Below, piece by piece: positions 30,602 to 41,660 of a DNA stretch of 64,000 bases (the stretch's first letter is position 1; every line of letters begins with the position of its first letter). Source of the DNA: Coniochaeta sp. PMI_546 (taxonomy: Eukaryota; Ascomycota; Sordariomycetes; Coniochaetales; Coniochaetaceae); NCBI GenBank assembly GCA_021432605.1, contig MU271143.1, forward strand, positions 691,277-755,276, in the 5' to 3' direction. The position numbers and the translations under genes were made by a program. The notes under the pieces were generated by a model, which did not search any database, was not told the DNA's origin, and saw nothing but the letters and a program-made list of their open reading frames with translations.

Positions 30602-30931
30602 TGGACTCGGGGACGGCCTGGGAGGAGCAAGTGGCCGGCAAGGTTGGCGAGCTACTTCAAGAAACGTACCTGCGTCTGAATATGAAAGAAGTAGAGCTAA
30701 GGACGAAACAGAACGCCTACTTAAAGAACAGACAGGCTCGGGCTTTTAGCTTTTAAGAAGAGTAGAACACAAATTTGAAGGATCTCGAACCAGAGTCCGG
30801 ACCGTTCTAGTCTTTGAAAACAAGAAGTTGCAGCTCCGAGAGCTGTAGGTACATGGTGCCATAAAATCTCCTGCAGTATGGCTAAAGTGACAACTCTGAA
30901 GCTCGGATATGCTGTCGGGTGGGTGCTTGGG
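30602..30931. other. Intergenic: DUF3405 promoter
   Basis: A 330-base spacer between two minus-strand genes, expected to hold the DUF3405 promoter and the 3' end of the gene at 30932. No distinct element seen. Confidence 0.4.
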
Positions 30932-31859
30932 CTATTGGTCGTCGGGTGTTCTTGAAATGATTGTTGCCACTTCGGTGAACATGTCTTCGCCAAGTTCAAT
31001 ATCACCCTGGCCCAAAGCTGGATCGGGTTGATGGGGGTCAAAGAGCTTCTCGAACTCCAAAACCATTGGGGTACCAACACAATGGAAATGGGGGTCTTCC
31101 TGCTGTTCTGTAACTGCAACGATACCGTCACAAAGAGGTTCGAGATGAAACGCAGCTGAACTCGCCCCGGCAGGCTGAGGGTTGATCACGTTGTGTTCCG
31201 TCCACTTTTCGAAGACGATCTGTCGTTGTGTTGCATCGTATTTAATCAGGATCACAATCTTCACCTCATGTTGGCTTTCAACAAACCACCAGCGCATGTC
31301 CTGTCGAAGTTGTCTGCGGCTTGCGCTGACGCCAGCTTCTATGACCAGTGTAGGCCACAGAGGAGATGTGGTTCTCCACCTTGGTGCACCACCTGAATCG
31401 CCTTGCATCTGTCTTTGGTCGCCCCGTTTGATGCCGCAGGTAGCAGTATGAATGTTGCAGAAATCATTCCGAGTCGTTCCTTTCCGCATCATTTCATCGC
31501 GTATCCGGTCATATGCTTCCGAATGGAGTCGCACATGTTTCGCAGTTGGGATAGTAATGTAGAGCAGTTTTGAGTCAGGGTCGTATCTCCTGAGTCTGAA
31601 GGGCTCATTCTTTTTGTCTCTGTATCTCTCTAGGAGGTCATAATCTTCTGGCGTAGCACCTAGGGATCTGGTCAGTATAGTAGCAGGGGTCTTCAAGTAC
31701 CGAACTAAGTCTACACATACCTGAGAAGATGATGATGTCCTCAGATTTGCAGTCTCTAATAGTCTTGATTGCTTTCCTGTGTGACTCAAAGGGGATGGCT
31801 GCTACGTCTGGGGTGTCATCGTAGAGACCCGACACAGTGTCCTCCGACATGGGCGCCAT
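30932..31859 (-). CDS. Putative PD-(D/E)XK-fold fungal protein, unknown function
   Basis: Two exons, 31859-31721 and 31659-30932, give 288 residues; the junction restores IIIFSGATPEDYDLLERYRD. An in-frame ATG at 31886 could add nine residues. I recognise the layout from a fungal family with many copies in some genomes: a SGATPEDYDLLERY start, the block RLRRYDPDSKLLYITIPT, a GDSGG tract (about 133-137), WPTLVIEAGVS (about 148-158) and a helix leading to VKIVILIKYD (about 179-188). D134, E154 and K180 in a strand-strand-helix context fit a PD-(D/E)XK nuclease-like core, but the fold assignment is inference and activity unknown. The GDSGG string resembles the serine-protease motif, but the context does not fit a protease. 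Confidence 0.6.
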
Positions 31860-32667
31860 GCTGGTGAAGCAGTTCAGAAACGGCACAAAGGGTCAATGGG
31901 TCGGGTATCAAGGATAACGTCCTGGAAAGAATCGTGTTTGATGATTGGTGGAAGGGTAACGTGTGAATTTAGGAAGATGATCGAAGGCTACCTACATGTG
32001 TGCTCTCCGCCAAATATACGATTCCAGTTCACAAAACCAAGTAGGTACCTCTAAGGTAAGGTAGGTATTAGGTTCTATCATTGTCACAGAAGCACGACGG
32101 GACGTTTGGTGAACTGCCCCCTGCCCCCACCCTCGAAGCATATAGAAGCCAATAAGCAGCTGCGGTTAATCAGCCTCAGCGAATGGGAGTGTGCAAAGCA
32201 TTTTTATTCTGCAGATTTCGGCCAACGCCTGGGTGATGATTACCTTGTCTGCGCGTCTCGAAACATATACCGTTTCCCATTGCGGAAAAAAAAGAAGAGA
32301 CGCCCACGCGTACCACCAACGTTCTTCTGTTTCATGCCAAGAAGACGTGGCAAAGCAGAATAGGTTTGGCGAACAGGTGACAACCGAGTTTGTAAACATC
32401 CTAACATAGCAGCATGCGCCGTTGCGGATCGATGGGAATGAACCCTCTTGATGACCCTCCCCGATCGAAGGTTCGGAAGTCGAATCTTCAGAGTCCAGGT
32501 CCGACTGCAACAAAAATAGATGTCCTCGGATTATCCAGTGCAGGGTCTTTACGAGACCTGCAGTCTGCCTTCGCAGATGGGACATTCCAGTGAATTAGGT
32601 GTTTTGATATTCTTAACAGGCACTCAACAGAACCTAGAAGGCTGCCACCCGCGATCTCTTCGCATCG
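31860..32667. other. Intergenic with a GGTA-rich motif cluster
   Basis: This is the promoter side of the PD-(D/E)XK-like gene and the 3' flank of the DHA1 transporter. At 32041-32067 it holds GTAGGTACCT followed closely by AAGGTAAGGTAGGTA, about 190 bases upstream of the minus-strand start at 31859. Frames on both strands near 32166-32585 show no domain. Confidence 0.4.
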
Positions 32668-34477
32668 TCACTTCGTACTGGTCCCTAGCCTCCTTGTCCC
32701 TTTCTCGAGATCAGCAGTATCAGCTACGGTATCAGCACTTGTCGAAGTCGAAGTTTGGTTTGGTTCCGGATCGGGCATCGCCGCGTCATCCAATTCTCGC
32801 CTCTCTTGTCTCAACTCCCTCCTTGCTGCCTCGCGGTCCTTCATCCTCGCCTCTCTCCTCTTATGATCAATCTCATCCCTCCATCCCTTACCCCAGCGGA
32901 TGGCAGCCATGGTTCCAACAGTGCCAGCGATCAAGAAGGCAGCGCTGATAGTGGAGAACCATCCGACCCCGATACCTTCGACTGCGGGCAGCACGCATGC
33001 CGTCGCTGCGCATGCAAATAGGTATCGCACAAAGTAGTTCCCCGCAATAACCTCAGCGCCCCTCCCCTGCATGACGTCAAGGCAGTACGTGTTCAAGCTC
33101 GGAAAGCAGAACAGCTGAGCAACACCTTGAAGGAACATGGTGATGACAGGCAGTGGTATCCCACCGACCTCCCTCTCGACACTCCATCCGTATATCAGCA
33201 TGCAAGCGGGGATAACAATCCCCATAAAAGGGAGCGCAGACCTCATCCTGTCCTCCGGCACCCTCACCCCCCCGCGCTTCTTAATCCACCTCTTGACCAC
33301 GAAGTCTGCATACCTGCCCCCGAAAAAGGTGCCAACCAGGTATCCACACCCGGGAGCCAGATAGAACAGGCCACCTTGCAAGGGCGTTGTCAGGCCGAAG
33401 CGCGGATTGAGCACATACCGGATCGGCGTCAGCAGGCTGTACATGTTCCAGATGACGGCCGAGCTGGCCAGGCCGGCCATGATCAGGTTCGGGTACCGGT
33501 ACAACCGCAGCACGCGCATCGGGTTGATCATACCCCATAGCACGGACGCCTTACGCTTCTGCGAGTAGCCCTCCAGGTCGTCGATCTTGCGGTGGTGGAT
33601 CGTTTCCGGAAGCAAGAGGAAACAACCGGCGGCCGCCAGACCGGCAAGGCCAGTCTGTAGCCAGAAGATCACGCGCCAGGAAGTATAGGTCACGATTATG
33701 CCGCCTATAAAGGGGCCAAAGGCGGGACCGATCAGGGTCCCGCTTAGGAACCAGCCCATTGCTGTCGCTCGTTCGGTGGGGCGGTAGATGTCACTGATGA
33801 AAGTTAGCCACGCAAAAGTCCTCTGCTAGGGGTCGGTTCCTCAGGGGCAGTACCTACGCTAAACATGCTGATCCAACAAGAATAAAAGCCGTCCCTTCGA
33901 ACGCCGTCAGAATTCGAAAGATAAAGAAAGCGGCCAAGTTGGGCGCAAGCGCAGTTCCTATGCTACACACGCAGAAGAGCACAGACGTGATCTGGCTGAT
34001 CATCCTTCTTCCATACACCTCGCTCAGCGGGCCCCACACGATGGGTGATATGCCCATCATGAGCATATAGATCGCGTTCGTGATGTTCACTATCGAGCCC
34101 GTCGTCCCATACTCCTCTGCCACCTCCGGCGTCGCCGCCAGCACGCTGGTGCTGGAAATAGGGGCCAGGAAGGAGCAGAACGACATGAGCACTACAATGA
34201 ACATCTTGCGATGCGGAGAGAAACGGTCGTAGACCGAGTCTGGGATTTCCACAAACGAGCTGTAGTGCTCCACCGGGTTGTCTGGCCCGAGAGAGACGCT
34301 GGTAGAGACTCTGTCGAGACTTGGCCGTGGCCTGGACCTTGGTTGTGGACTGTCATCATGCGAGGAGTGTTCTGATACGATGGATATGGTGTCTGAGCTA
34401 GATGTCGGCTCCAAGTGCGGCCTGGCGGCGCTTGACTCGGAGTCTTTGATGTCTTTCTTTTCGTCTGGGTCGCCCAT
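32668..34477 (-). CDS. MFS transporter, DHA1 type (12-TM drug/polyamine exporter)
   Basis: Two exons, 34477-33858 and 33793-32668, give 581 residues. The start at 34477 (MGDPDEKK) avoids 32 residues upstream that look like leader sequence. The 64-base intron has a GTAGGT donor and ATCAG acceptor and the junction restores GSACLADIYRPTERATAMGW. The first 80 residues are a Ser/Pro-rich cytosolic tail. The TM core shows DHA1 hallmarks: WGPLSEVYGRR (motif A), FRILTAFEGTAFILVGSACLADIYRPTERATAMGW (motif B/C region) and GTLIGPAFGPFIGG, followed by WRVIFWLQ. The C-terminal tail is highly charged with a predicted coiled helix (DHKRREARMKDREAARRELR). Relatives of Tpo1/Flr1 export polyamines or drugs at the plasma membrane; substrate here unknown. 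Confidence 0.9.
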
Positions 34478-35366
34478 GACTGATGTGGACAGAGTGACAC
34501 GAGTGGCTCTATATTCTAGTGTGATGCGATAGTATTCGCAGCAGAGCCATAGCAATGGCGCCGTCAGGTACAAGACTATACAGCCTAAGTGTAGTGTGTG
34601 ATATTATGGCATCGAAAGTGAGCAATACGTCTCATGTGGTTCCGCAAGAGCTGACTTGGACTGGTGGCATACTCCCAACTCGAAGCCAAGAGAGACTAGG
34701 GAATGAACAACACCCACACCCAGGTGGGTAACGTCTGCCTTTATTTGAACGTCATGATAGTAGTATGCCGTTGCCCCCCCCCTGCTAGGCTAGCCTGGCT
34801 AGACCTAGTATGACAATTCTTGAGAGAGGCCAGTGCAACGGCCGAGGATCGGTGCGAAGGTGTGGATCCCAATGCCGTCCGTATCTTTCGCCATGCACCG
34901 CTATCAACAACACTGTCGATCGCTGCAGCAGGTGGACAGCAATGCGACACCTCCCTTCGAAGCAATGGGGAGCCACTGGGAGCGACAATAGCGTTGGGAC
35001 CCAGAGAAAATCCCCCTGTGTAGCTCGCCCTTGAGCTAACTTGCCTCGTCCCGCGTTATTGCCGGCAACATTTTTCCTGCAAAGTGATGAATACGGCACA
35101 AGCGGCTCCGACCGGCAGTGTTTCCCGATGTGGGGCTATGGGGCCGGGCTGTCACCGGATCGCGATCGGAGCAGGCCGGGGAAGCTAGGCCAACTTTCTT
35201 CTATATTCCACTCTGTCTATTCCATCAAACCCAAACCAATGCGAGGCCAATCTAGCTGTTACTAATATGTTTCTGAACCCGATATCTAGTTCTATGTATA
35301 GTTTATCAGTGAGATGGAAACCCCCGACCCCTATTCCTTGAACACAACAACAACAACCACCACTCA
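34478..35366. other. Intergenic: DHA1 promoter and GT2 3' flank
   Basis: Both flanking genes are on the minus strand. A poly-C run followed by an imperfect palindrome (GCTAGGCTAGCCTGGCTAG) lies near 34,782-34,802. No credible gene is seen on either strand. Confidence 0.4.
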
Positions 35367-38300
35367 TTACCAAGTAAACATCATCAGCGCCGGATTGAGG
35401 AGCACTGGCAAGCAAAAGTGAGCGAAGACAAGAGAGCCCAAGGGATAGATAGAATAGAACTGCGTAACCCGCCACTCGTGAGGGAATGCAGAATACCCAG
35501 CAATCATAAGTCCCGTGCAGGCGAAGCAGTAGAGAAATGTAAACTTGAACCTTTTCAGGATGTTGACAATCTCGCTACCAAAGTTAACCTTCTGCAGCTC
35601 CTTGGCTGTTGCGCCCCAGACCATATCGATCTCGAAGAAATGGCAGAGGATGGCCTGCGAGACGTGCAGCGAGATGCCGCCCAGGAAGATGGTGAACATG
35701 GGGATCCACTTAATGTTCTCGATAACTGATGTGCATCGGTTAGCTCCAATCCCTGATGATGCTTGGAGTAAGGCGTATCACGACTTACATGCACCGAAGA
35801 GCGACCGGTCAGAGGTCCTGTATCTGAGGAGCGCAAGCGCGACATTTCCAAGCCCAGTGAAAACGGCAACGATAGAGATGTAGATGGCGAAGGAATCGAG
35901 GTAGTACTTATCATAGTGCCCCTCAAAGAACCCAGTGAGGAAGTAGTTGAAAAGGGTCAAGCTCCAAGCAGCTGCAATGGCGTAATACGTCCCGATGTAG
36001 GCGATGATGGTAAGCTTCTTGGGCAAAGGGATGCACGAGAAGAGAAACTTGCGGAACAGAGGAGTGAACGGTCCGCGGACGAGCCAGAACCGGAACGGGT
36101 GGAAGAGAAGCTCGTTGCATCCGAAGGCGTACTTCTCCCAACGGGCCAACTCATCGTACACGGTCAGACTCACGCCTTCCTTGAAACCATCGCCCGTGTA
36201 GGCTGCGTAGCGCAGGGAGTATCCCTTGACCTGGAGGCGAAGGGCCATGTCGAAGTCCTCCGAGACGTGGCTTTCGGACCAGTACTTCTCGTAGCCGTCC
36301 TCGTCTGTGTAGGACGCTGCATCCTGGATGGCTTTCCACCTCAGCATAGCGTTGTGGCCAACAAAAGGACAGGCATCACCCGCTGCGCAGGCAAAGGTGA
36401 TAGCCGTGTAGATCAAGTTCGTGAACCATGTCACACTGGAATTCTAGTGATCAGTATCACCCGCTTGTGGAATGAGACAGGCCAAGCTTACCCGTTCTCG
36501 AAGTACGAATTTGTCACGTTCATGACACCGGAGGAGAATTGGACAATCGCAACATCAGGGCTCTGCTCCATCTCACTGACGGCATCGAGGAGACAGTCCT
36601 TGGGCACGCGGGTGTCCGAGTCAATGATCAAGATATAGTCACCAACGCGGATATTGCCCTCGGCCCAGGTACGGCCCTCGTCCTCCTCCATCACGTCAGC
36701 AAGGCACTGGGCGTATGTATCATCCTCAAGCTGCTGATTCCAACGCCTTCCTCGATTGACGGCGGCCAGTTTCTCCTCGACGCGGTTGCTGACCATGAGC
36801 CCGTAGTTCATGTTACTCGCCTTCTTGAACTTGCCTCGTCGTAGGAAGAGTTTCTCCCCCTTTTCCGGATCCGGCTTGGGGCAGTGGGCCGGTCGCGCAA
36901 CCCAGCCGATGTTGTGCTCGTCGTAGAAGTCGCGGCGGAGCTGGGCTTCTTCTTCCGAGATGAGCTGCATACCGTCCTCGTTGACGAAGATGTTGGCGGT
37001 GCCGCCTTGCATCTCGTACGTGCTGATGGCCGCTTTGAGGGAGATGACGGTCGGCTTGATGACGGCATCGAGACCCTCTTTGTATACCGGCATCTGGAAT
37101 GTGACATGTGGCAGACTGTGAACACTGCGGTCGAGTCGCCGAGGTGCTCTACCTGAATAGTACTTGCTGTTGGAGGTCATCGCGGAGATTGGTCCAAATA
37201 TCTGGAAGAGGTTGCCCACCAGAGCTTGAAAGAAGAACTAGGAGCACAGTCAGTATTACGAAGAGATCGCGAGAACTTGTGCGCGGATACAGATCGCTTA
37301 CCAAGCTCACGAAGAACTGGACAGGTGTGACAGCTAGCAACGCCAGTCGCATCATGCTCCCATCAATCATGATCTGCAGGATAAGAGCTCTCCATCCGAG
37401 ACCAAGGCAGGTCACGCACAGCGCCAAGGTGAGCCCAACCATGGCTGCGCTGGTGAGCTGTACAGGTCGATGTTCCCGAGATAAGGCGTCTTCAAGTTGC
37501 TCCGGATCAATCTCAGCAACGCCATCATGAGCTGAGGTCTTCTCATCAAGCGTCTCCTCACCGTCGCTTGGGCCACCACCCCATATCATCTCCACAAGTT
37601 GGGCCTCGATGAGCTGGACCCTCTGGAGTAAGCGCTCAGCATCGTCCTCCCAGACGATCAGCATTCCGACGTCCTCGACAAACGCGGCATAGTGGTGGAG
37701 CTGACAGCGAGGCAGATCTGTCATTCTTCGGGTGATCTGGACGCGCAGCCCTTGCGGCAAGGGGACGAAGTCCATATCTGCGTCTTTGCGGCGGAGAGCT
37801 CCGAGCATGGCTCGCATGACAGGTGTGTTGACTGTCATGGCACAGCGCACATTCATCTGGGTCACCATTGCGTAGAGAGAGCTTGGGATCAAGCTCATCT
37901 GCGGCGGGCAGCAAGTGAACTCGCCTCGGGCTTTCTTCAAGACCACGCCCTCGAATGCATTCTGACCGCTGGCGTACTGCTTGCGTAGTTGATGCTCGTA
38001 CAGCCACTTTACCATCATATCACTCTTGATGTCGATCAAGCTGATCCTGGAATCTGCAGCGTCTATAGATGGAAAGATGGCAGAGCTGCGAAGGGAAGTA
38101 CGTCCTGAGGCTGTTGGCGTGCTTCTCCGAGCTGTCGAGCGAGAGGGGGTGTTCGGTGATGGATCCGGAGGCATGGATGGGTCGAGAAAACGCGTCGCAG
38201 CAGAGCCGTGGTATGATGAAGCCACGTTGATGGATGACCTGGCTGTTGCATCATTATCATTACCGGGTGTCTGTGAGAGCTCGCCGGGAGACGTTGGCGC

Positions 38301-38453
38301 TGGATTAGTGGAAGACTGGAACAGAGCCTGCCGTCTCCTGGGCTGTCTTGACTTCTTGGGCAATCCGACTTCTGCCATTGGCGTCGAACTTTGCGCCTGA
38401 ATCATCTCACTGTCTCCCTTCACAGGGGTAAAGTATGATTTAAAGACCTGCAT
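35367..38453 (-). CDS. Family 2 glycosyltransferase, ZtGT2-like (hyphal growth on surfaces)
   Basis: Four exons, 38453-37302, 37237-36492, 36435-35789 and 35725-35367, give 967 residues; introns are 56-64 bases and all junctions close in frame. Residues 1-350 are cytosolic: a Ser-rich start, then a region with cysteines and VWEDDAERLLQRVQLIEAQL. Two TM segments (about 353-395) precede the GT2 catalytic domain: MPVYKEG at about 433, DSD at about 590-592 (metal/sugar-nucleotide site), SED at about 691-693 (acceptor/base) and ARWEKY at about 730 (the RW of QxxRW; Q is not conserved here). Several TM helices close the protein. The plan matches the fungal GT2 protein needed for hyphal extension on solid surfaces and plant infection in Zymoseptoria and Fusarium. 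It probably synthesises an extracellular polysaccharide; product unknown. Confidence 0.88.
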
Positions 38454-39168
38454 AGTTGCTAGGAGGTCACAGCAAAGGGAAGGAACGAAAGCCGTGTGCT
38501 AGCAGCCGGGCAACGAGAAGGGAGGTAACTAGTGTGCTCTATGTAGTCGGCAGGAGATGAGGACAGCACTCTCTGCCCAAGCCGTTGCCTGAACTTCGGG
38601 GAACAAACAAAGACGAGAGCCCGAAGGGATTATGCGAGACCAGGAACACCTGGACTCATAAGGAATGCCATACAACTCGTAGAACCATGGCTCGGATGTA
38701 AGCCGCCCATTCACATCCCGTATGAGCGTGCAGGCAGACCGATACTGGTCCGGTCAGAGGTTGCTGCTCCTTGCAAGATAGGCTGTCTAAACGCCACTTG
38801 GCAGCCCACAGCTTCTGTTGACCATTGACGGCTCTGCGATATGAGAATCATCGTCCCGGAACCTCCAGAGCAGCAGGGCCAGGGGTCAGCACAGCTCGTC
38901 GATGTGCACCTGCATTATCTGCCAGTGCCTGATCGAGCGACTTCGCGTGAATAGTGTGCGCAGAGCGGCACTAAGTTATGAAAGCACCCTTCTTGGGTTT
39001 GTGTGACAACCGACCACGCACGGTGGAGACACACCAACGCTGCGTTGGGAGTCCACGTTGATGGTTGGCTGAGAAGTTGTTTGTACGGGTCGCGAGTTCT
39101 TCATGCATCTTACGAGTCGTAAGTGCATAGACAAGGTTTCTCGGGATCGATCGCCCCATTGACATAAC
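38454..39168. other. Intergenic: GT2 promoter region
   Basis: Upstream flank of the GT2 gene. No TATA box or repeat stands out and no reading frame is convincing. Confidence 0.4.
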
Positions 39169-41465
39169 CTAGTGAATGGGACCTCCACGTTCTAACCGGG
39201 GGCACTTCCGATGATCCATAACTACTAGGTAGCCTGACTTCTCTGGGATGCTGCGAGAAGAAACAATGAGGACCTCCCAGTTGTACAGCCTGCCGCGCGC
39301 TATCACCGAACAGGATGTGACCTCGGCTTGTACTTTGGCGGTCATCACTCCCCGACTAACCACTTCAGCGGGTAAGCGCATTGTAGCCACGTCGAAAGCC
39401 CCAACGGCAACGAGAACCGTCTCTGTCCCACTGGAGGCCGAGGCTCTCGACTCGGGAACTTGATGCCAAGGTGCAGATCTAGGCATACAGCGCTTCTTGT
39501 TGGACAGAAGTTCGGAATCTAGAGAAATTAAATGGGATGTTGAAGTTCCATGACGTTTGACATGGGCCTGTAAGCTGTTATCGCAATATACGAGCGATGG
39601 CGCGACTCTGTTCACAAAAATAAGCTTTAGCAACTCATGCACCTAGGCAATATTACGAGCTGTCCAATGCAATGTCGACGGATCTTACATGTGCTGGTCT
39701 GGCTGGACCTCAGGTTCATCATGCTCACTGACGATAGCCGTGGGTCAAAAACAACGGCCTCAAACGTACAGGCAGGTTGGCCGCACAGTGCGTGCCAACG
39801 CTCGCCTGACATCAACGCCAAGGGAACGAACTCAGACGGAAATGGAAATAGCAGAGAAAACTTACGACTGACTCGAAAGAGTGAGTGTTTGTCACCATCT
39901 GTGTGTTGGAAAGAGCACAATTTGAGCCAAACAAAGGTGGCCGGTGACGTTTCGATAAGGTGTCCTGCAAGGCACGCCCTGACAATGCAGGGCCCCATAG
40001 CTGACCAATGTTTGCATCGACCGCATTCTAACCTATTGATCCGCATCTAGCCTGCAACTGCCCGTCTGGACCTGCGCGGGTAGGCAGTCAGGACAAAGGC
40101 GCTTCCTGACTTGTACAGTGCAGGCTGAAAATCGCCGCGTGGAGGGTACTGGGCGTGGGCTTCGTGGCGACCGTATCACCACACCATATGCGGTGGCCCA
40201 TCTGCAATGCGTTTGACGACGTGGTGAATACTCCGTGTTCGCATCCCTGCAAGGCGATAAGCCATCCCGGCTCCGACAACAGCTCGTTTGGTGAGTCCAA
40301 ACACATGCGACGGTCTTGTACTACGCATCTTGTAAACCATATATCCAATTATAGATAATCATAACCCGAATTCAGGTCGCCTCCTGCGTGTCTTTCGGGA
40401 GCGTACTTGTCCTGGATTCGCTGGAAGGTTGTGTAACACGGATCGACCCAAGGATTCTGCATCTGGACGAGAACTTTCTCCTATGAGCACAACCGCGAAG
40501 GACGTATGGCTCATAAAAAGTTCCAATACCTCGAGAACGCCTCTGGCAAATGGCGTCGTGTAAACTCGCTAGGTCGAAAGCTCCAAGAGTCTCAGGGTAC
40601 TATAACAGGACGACGCTAATAAAGTCGTTGAGAAGGCGTGTCTTAGTCTAGATCCCCCCCTCAACCCCAAATCACTCGTTAGTTTGAAAGCTTGTTTCTA
40701 CGGCAAATGTCTCTAGGCGGCAACGATGTCAACGCCTGTGGCGAAGTCTTGGCAGCTGAATATGCACCTGCGAAGGTTGGCAACCATTTAAGCTCTCAAC
40801 AAAGTCGCCTGTGGCGTGCTTCGATGGCTGAAGAGCCCTCTTGTTCTGCTCCATGCATGAACCGTCTTCAAGATTGCTCTTTTAGGACCATCCACGCTCT
40901 GCCAAGCTGCTGGCTTTGTTCTGCCGCGGACCGGCACCAATCCAGTCCAAGGTCCTGTGTTTCGGGCTTCTGCAGCTATCTAACGACGCTAGATAAGTAA
41001 ATATCAGGTATATGCTTACGCTGGGGCAACCATTAATGACCAACCTGGACGGTAGTACATAACTGAGACTGGCAACGAAACTATCAACATGGCCCAGGTG
41101 AAGAAAATGTGAGCGACAGTCAACTTGGAGGTGCCTGAGCGATGGCGCCTCTGCCAAGCTCATGCCTGAGGCCTTGCCTTGGTAGATTGGGTTCGAAAAT
41201 CTTGCCGGCATCTTGAAATCACGAGGACGGATCGAAGACGCTTTCTCATGTCGACTCTCCAATCCTCAAGGAGAAGATGAAGTCGCTCGAGAACCGTGAA
41301 GGTCACATGCTCACGAAACCCCTCAGCGTGACAACGCGTCACTGGTGCTTCCCCACTTGACTCCACCAGAGCTCCTTCCTTTAACGTGGGGTCTATACTG
41401 TAGTAGCACTTTGGTCTATCGTGTGGCCCTAATGGCTTCCGCATTCCAACGTCGAACAACGACAT
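39169..41465 (-). CDS. Possible unrecognised spliced gene (low confidence)
   Basis: Several minus-strand open segments follow each other here. A frame ending near 39847 runs into a GTAAGT donor; a GATGTCAG acceptor precedes a segment reading GERWHALCGQPACTFEAVVF; a GTAAGATCC donor near 39689 and a TTGCCTAG acceptor near 39644 lead into a 156-codon frame (to 39169) with LISLDSELLSNKKRCMPR and LYNWEVLIVSSRS. Further upstream, 41465-41160 opens with MSLFDVGMRKPLGPHDRPKC and reads 101 codons. Splice sites in the right order hint at a gene, but I cannot link the upstream part, recognise no domain, and opposite-strand frames are also open. It could be a decayed gene. Confidence 0.2.
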
Positions 41466-41660
41466 CGAGACAATGATGTCTCGATATCATATACGCATTA
41501 GCCACGCCCACGTCTTTCTCTTTCATATCACTAATTATTGATTGCCTTTCCTGAAGTGTTCATGCTTGTCTTAATGTGGACTTGTAGCCCGATTCGTTGG
41601 ACTCTCGTTATCAGCTGATCGCCGTCTGTATTAAGTGTGCCGTTTCCTGTCGATCAGAAC

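Noticed and set aside
35916-36638. 240-codon plus-strand frame
   Set aside because: Antisense to GT2 exons and crossing a GT2 intron.
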